DNA from: Schlesneria sp.
Lineage (GTDB): Bacteria > Planctomycetota > Planctomycetia > Planctomycetales > Planctomycetaceae
Assembly: GCA_028291515.1 (NCBI GenBank)
Contig: JAQGHU010000114.1
Location: forward strand, 124,001 to 188,000
Length of the DNA stretch: 64,000 nt
Reading direction: 5' to 3'
How positions within the stretch are numbered: the first letter of the stretch is position 1; the number at the start of each line of letters is the position of its first letter. The position numbers and the translations under genes were made by a program. Below, in pieces: positions 63,843-64,000 of this stretch. Below the pieces are notes generated by a model. It was given only the letters and a program-made list of their open reading frames with translations. It was not told the origin of the DNA and made no database searches.

Positions 63843-64000
63843 ATGATGCCGACATCGAAGCCGAAATCTACAAAGCCGCCCAAAGTTCGAAATGAGTTGA
63901 ATTTCAGGAAACTGGTTCAAATCATGCGAAAGCGATGGGCCATCATCGCGGTCGCGGTCGCGGCGGGTGCGACGTTTGCCGTTGTATTTCAATTGGTTTG
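63843..64000 (+). CDS. Wzz-like chain-length determinant / exopolysaccharide kinase, 3' end outside window
   Basis: The first 52 codons of a gene running off the window. M-M-P-T-S-K-P-K-S-T-K-P-P then E-L-N-F-R-K-L-V-Q-I-M-R-K-R-W-A-I-I-A-V-A-V-A-A-G-A-T-F-A-V-V-F: a basic N-terminus and the first membrane helix preceded by L-x-x-I-x-R-K-R-W, as in polysaccharide co-polymerases. ATG 63846 is an alternative start. With the Wza-like gene next door, a Wzx/Wzy-type export locus is likely to continue to the right. Confidence 0.6.
   Translation, partial: MMPTSKPKSTKPPKVRNELNFRKLVQIMRKRWAIIAVAVAAGATFAVVFQLV

Noticed and set aside
1-64000. CRISPR arrays, rRNA operons, intact tRNAs
   Set aside because: No regularly spaced direct repeats, no rRNA-like blocks and no complete cloverleaf were found by reading.

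Overview
The window comes from a planctomycete chromosome (class Planctomycetia; genus not resolved). The case rests on family content: a PSCyt1/PSCyt2/PSD1 giant cytochrome (DUF1549/DUF1553) translationally coupled to a Tat-exported DUF1501 protein, a 3-keto-disaccharide hydrolase (DUF1080), an ECF sigma factor overlapping a Ser/Thr kinase with TPRs, tandem 'M-R-E-F-F-x-G-W-R-R-K' membrane proteins, a Cys-rich planctomycete-type lipoprotein, and a caspase relic. No rRNA, intact tRNA or CRISPR array was found.

Region by region. (1) 0-6 kb: a BBE-type flavoprotein (5' end outside the window), decayed sequence, and a 1044-residue GH13 amylase-like enzyme. (2) 6-13.4 kb: a leftward redox block of lipoprotein, alpha/beta hydrolase, flavin disulfide reductase, RidA, an FNR-like regulator with an unusual recognition helix, and two cytochrome P460 proteins. 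Two near-identical palindromes (TGTCA-N6-TGACA) in its intergenic gaps are the obvious candidate operators. (3) 13.4-19.1 kb: sigma/kinase pair and a DUF1080 protein. (4) 19.2-33.8 kb: an accessory, defence-island-like stretch. It has a truncated IS5 transposase, a 1416-residue SIR2 protein, an XRE regulator with a tiny partner gene, a restriction-like/HEPN-like protein, an HNH-like protein, a broken NADAR gene, a tRNA-Pro 3' fragment and tyrosine-recombinase remains. A family of 21-25 nt hairpins (CATCGGT-N7-ACCGATG) is scattered between its genes. (5) 33.8-42.7 kb: decaying tandem paralogues, the PSCyt1/DUF1501 operon, a second recombinase relic, small ORFs and a caspase relic. (6) 42.7-59.6 kb: a lipid/polyketide cluster. 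(7) 59.9-64 kb: an exported protein and the start of an exopolysaccharide region (Wza-type lipoprotein, Wzz-like start).

The most coherent system is the 44.4-59.6 kb leftward operon. It holds a 2726-residue synthase (KS - KS/CLF-like - AT - ACP - ACP - KR - DH-like), a thioester-reductase-like protein, a FabL-type enoyl reductase, a Rieske oxygenase, an HHxxxDG acyltransferase and a frameshifted O-antigen-ligase-like protein. A second Rieske oxygenase is encoded convergently. This resembles PUFA/heterocyst-glycolipid synthase logic with reductive release, and predicts an oxidised, acylated long-chain lipid that may be joined to a glycan. The product is inference.

The 19-42 kb region is rich in broken genes: DUF1501 C-terminus, NADAR, two recombinase pieces, caspase, and two of three tandem paralogues. 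Repeated insertion and decay is the simplest reading. Starts were chosen by Shine-Dalgarno sequence or stop/start overlap where visible.
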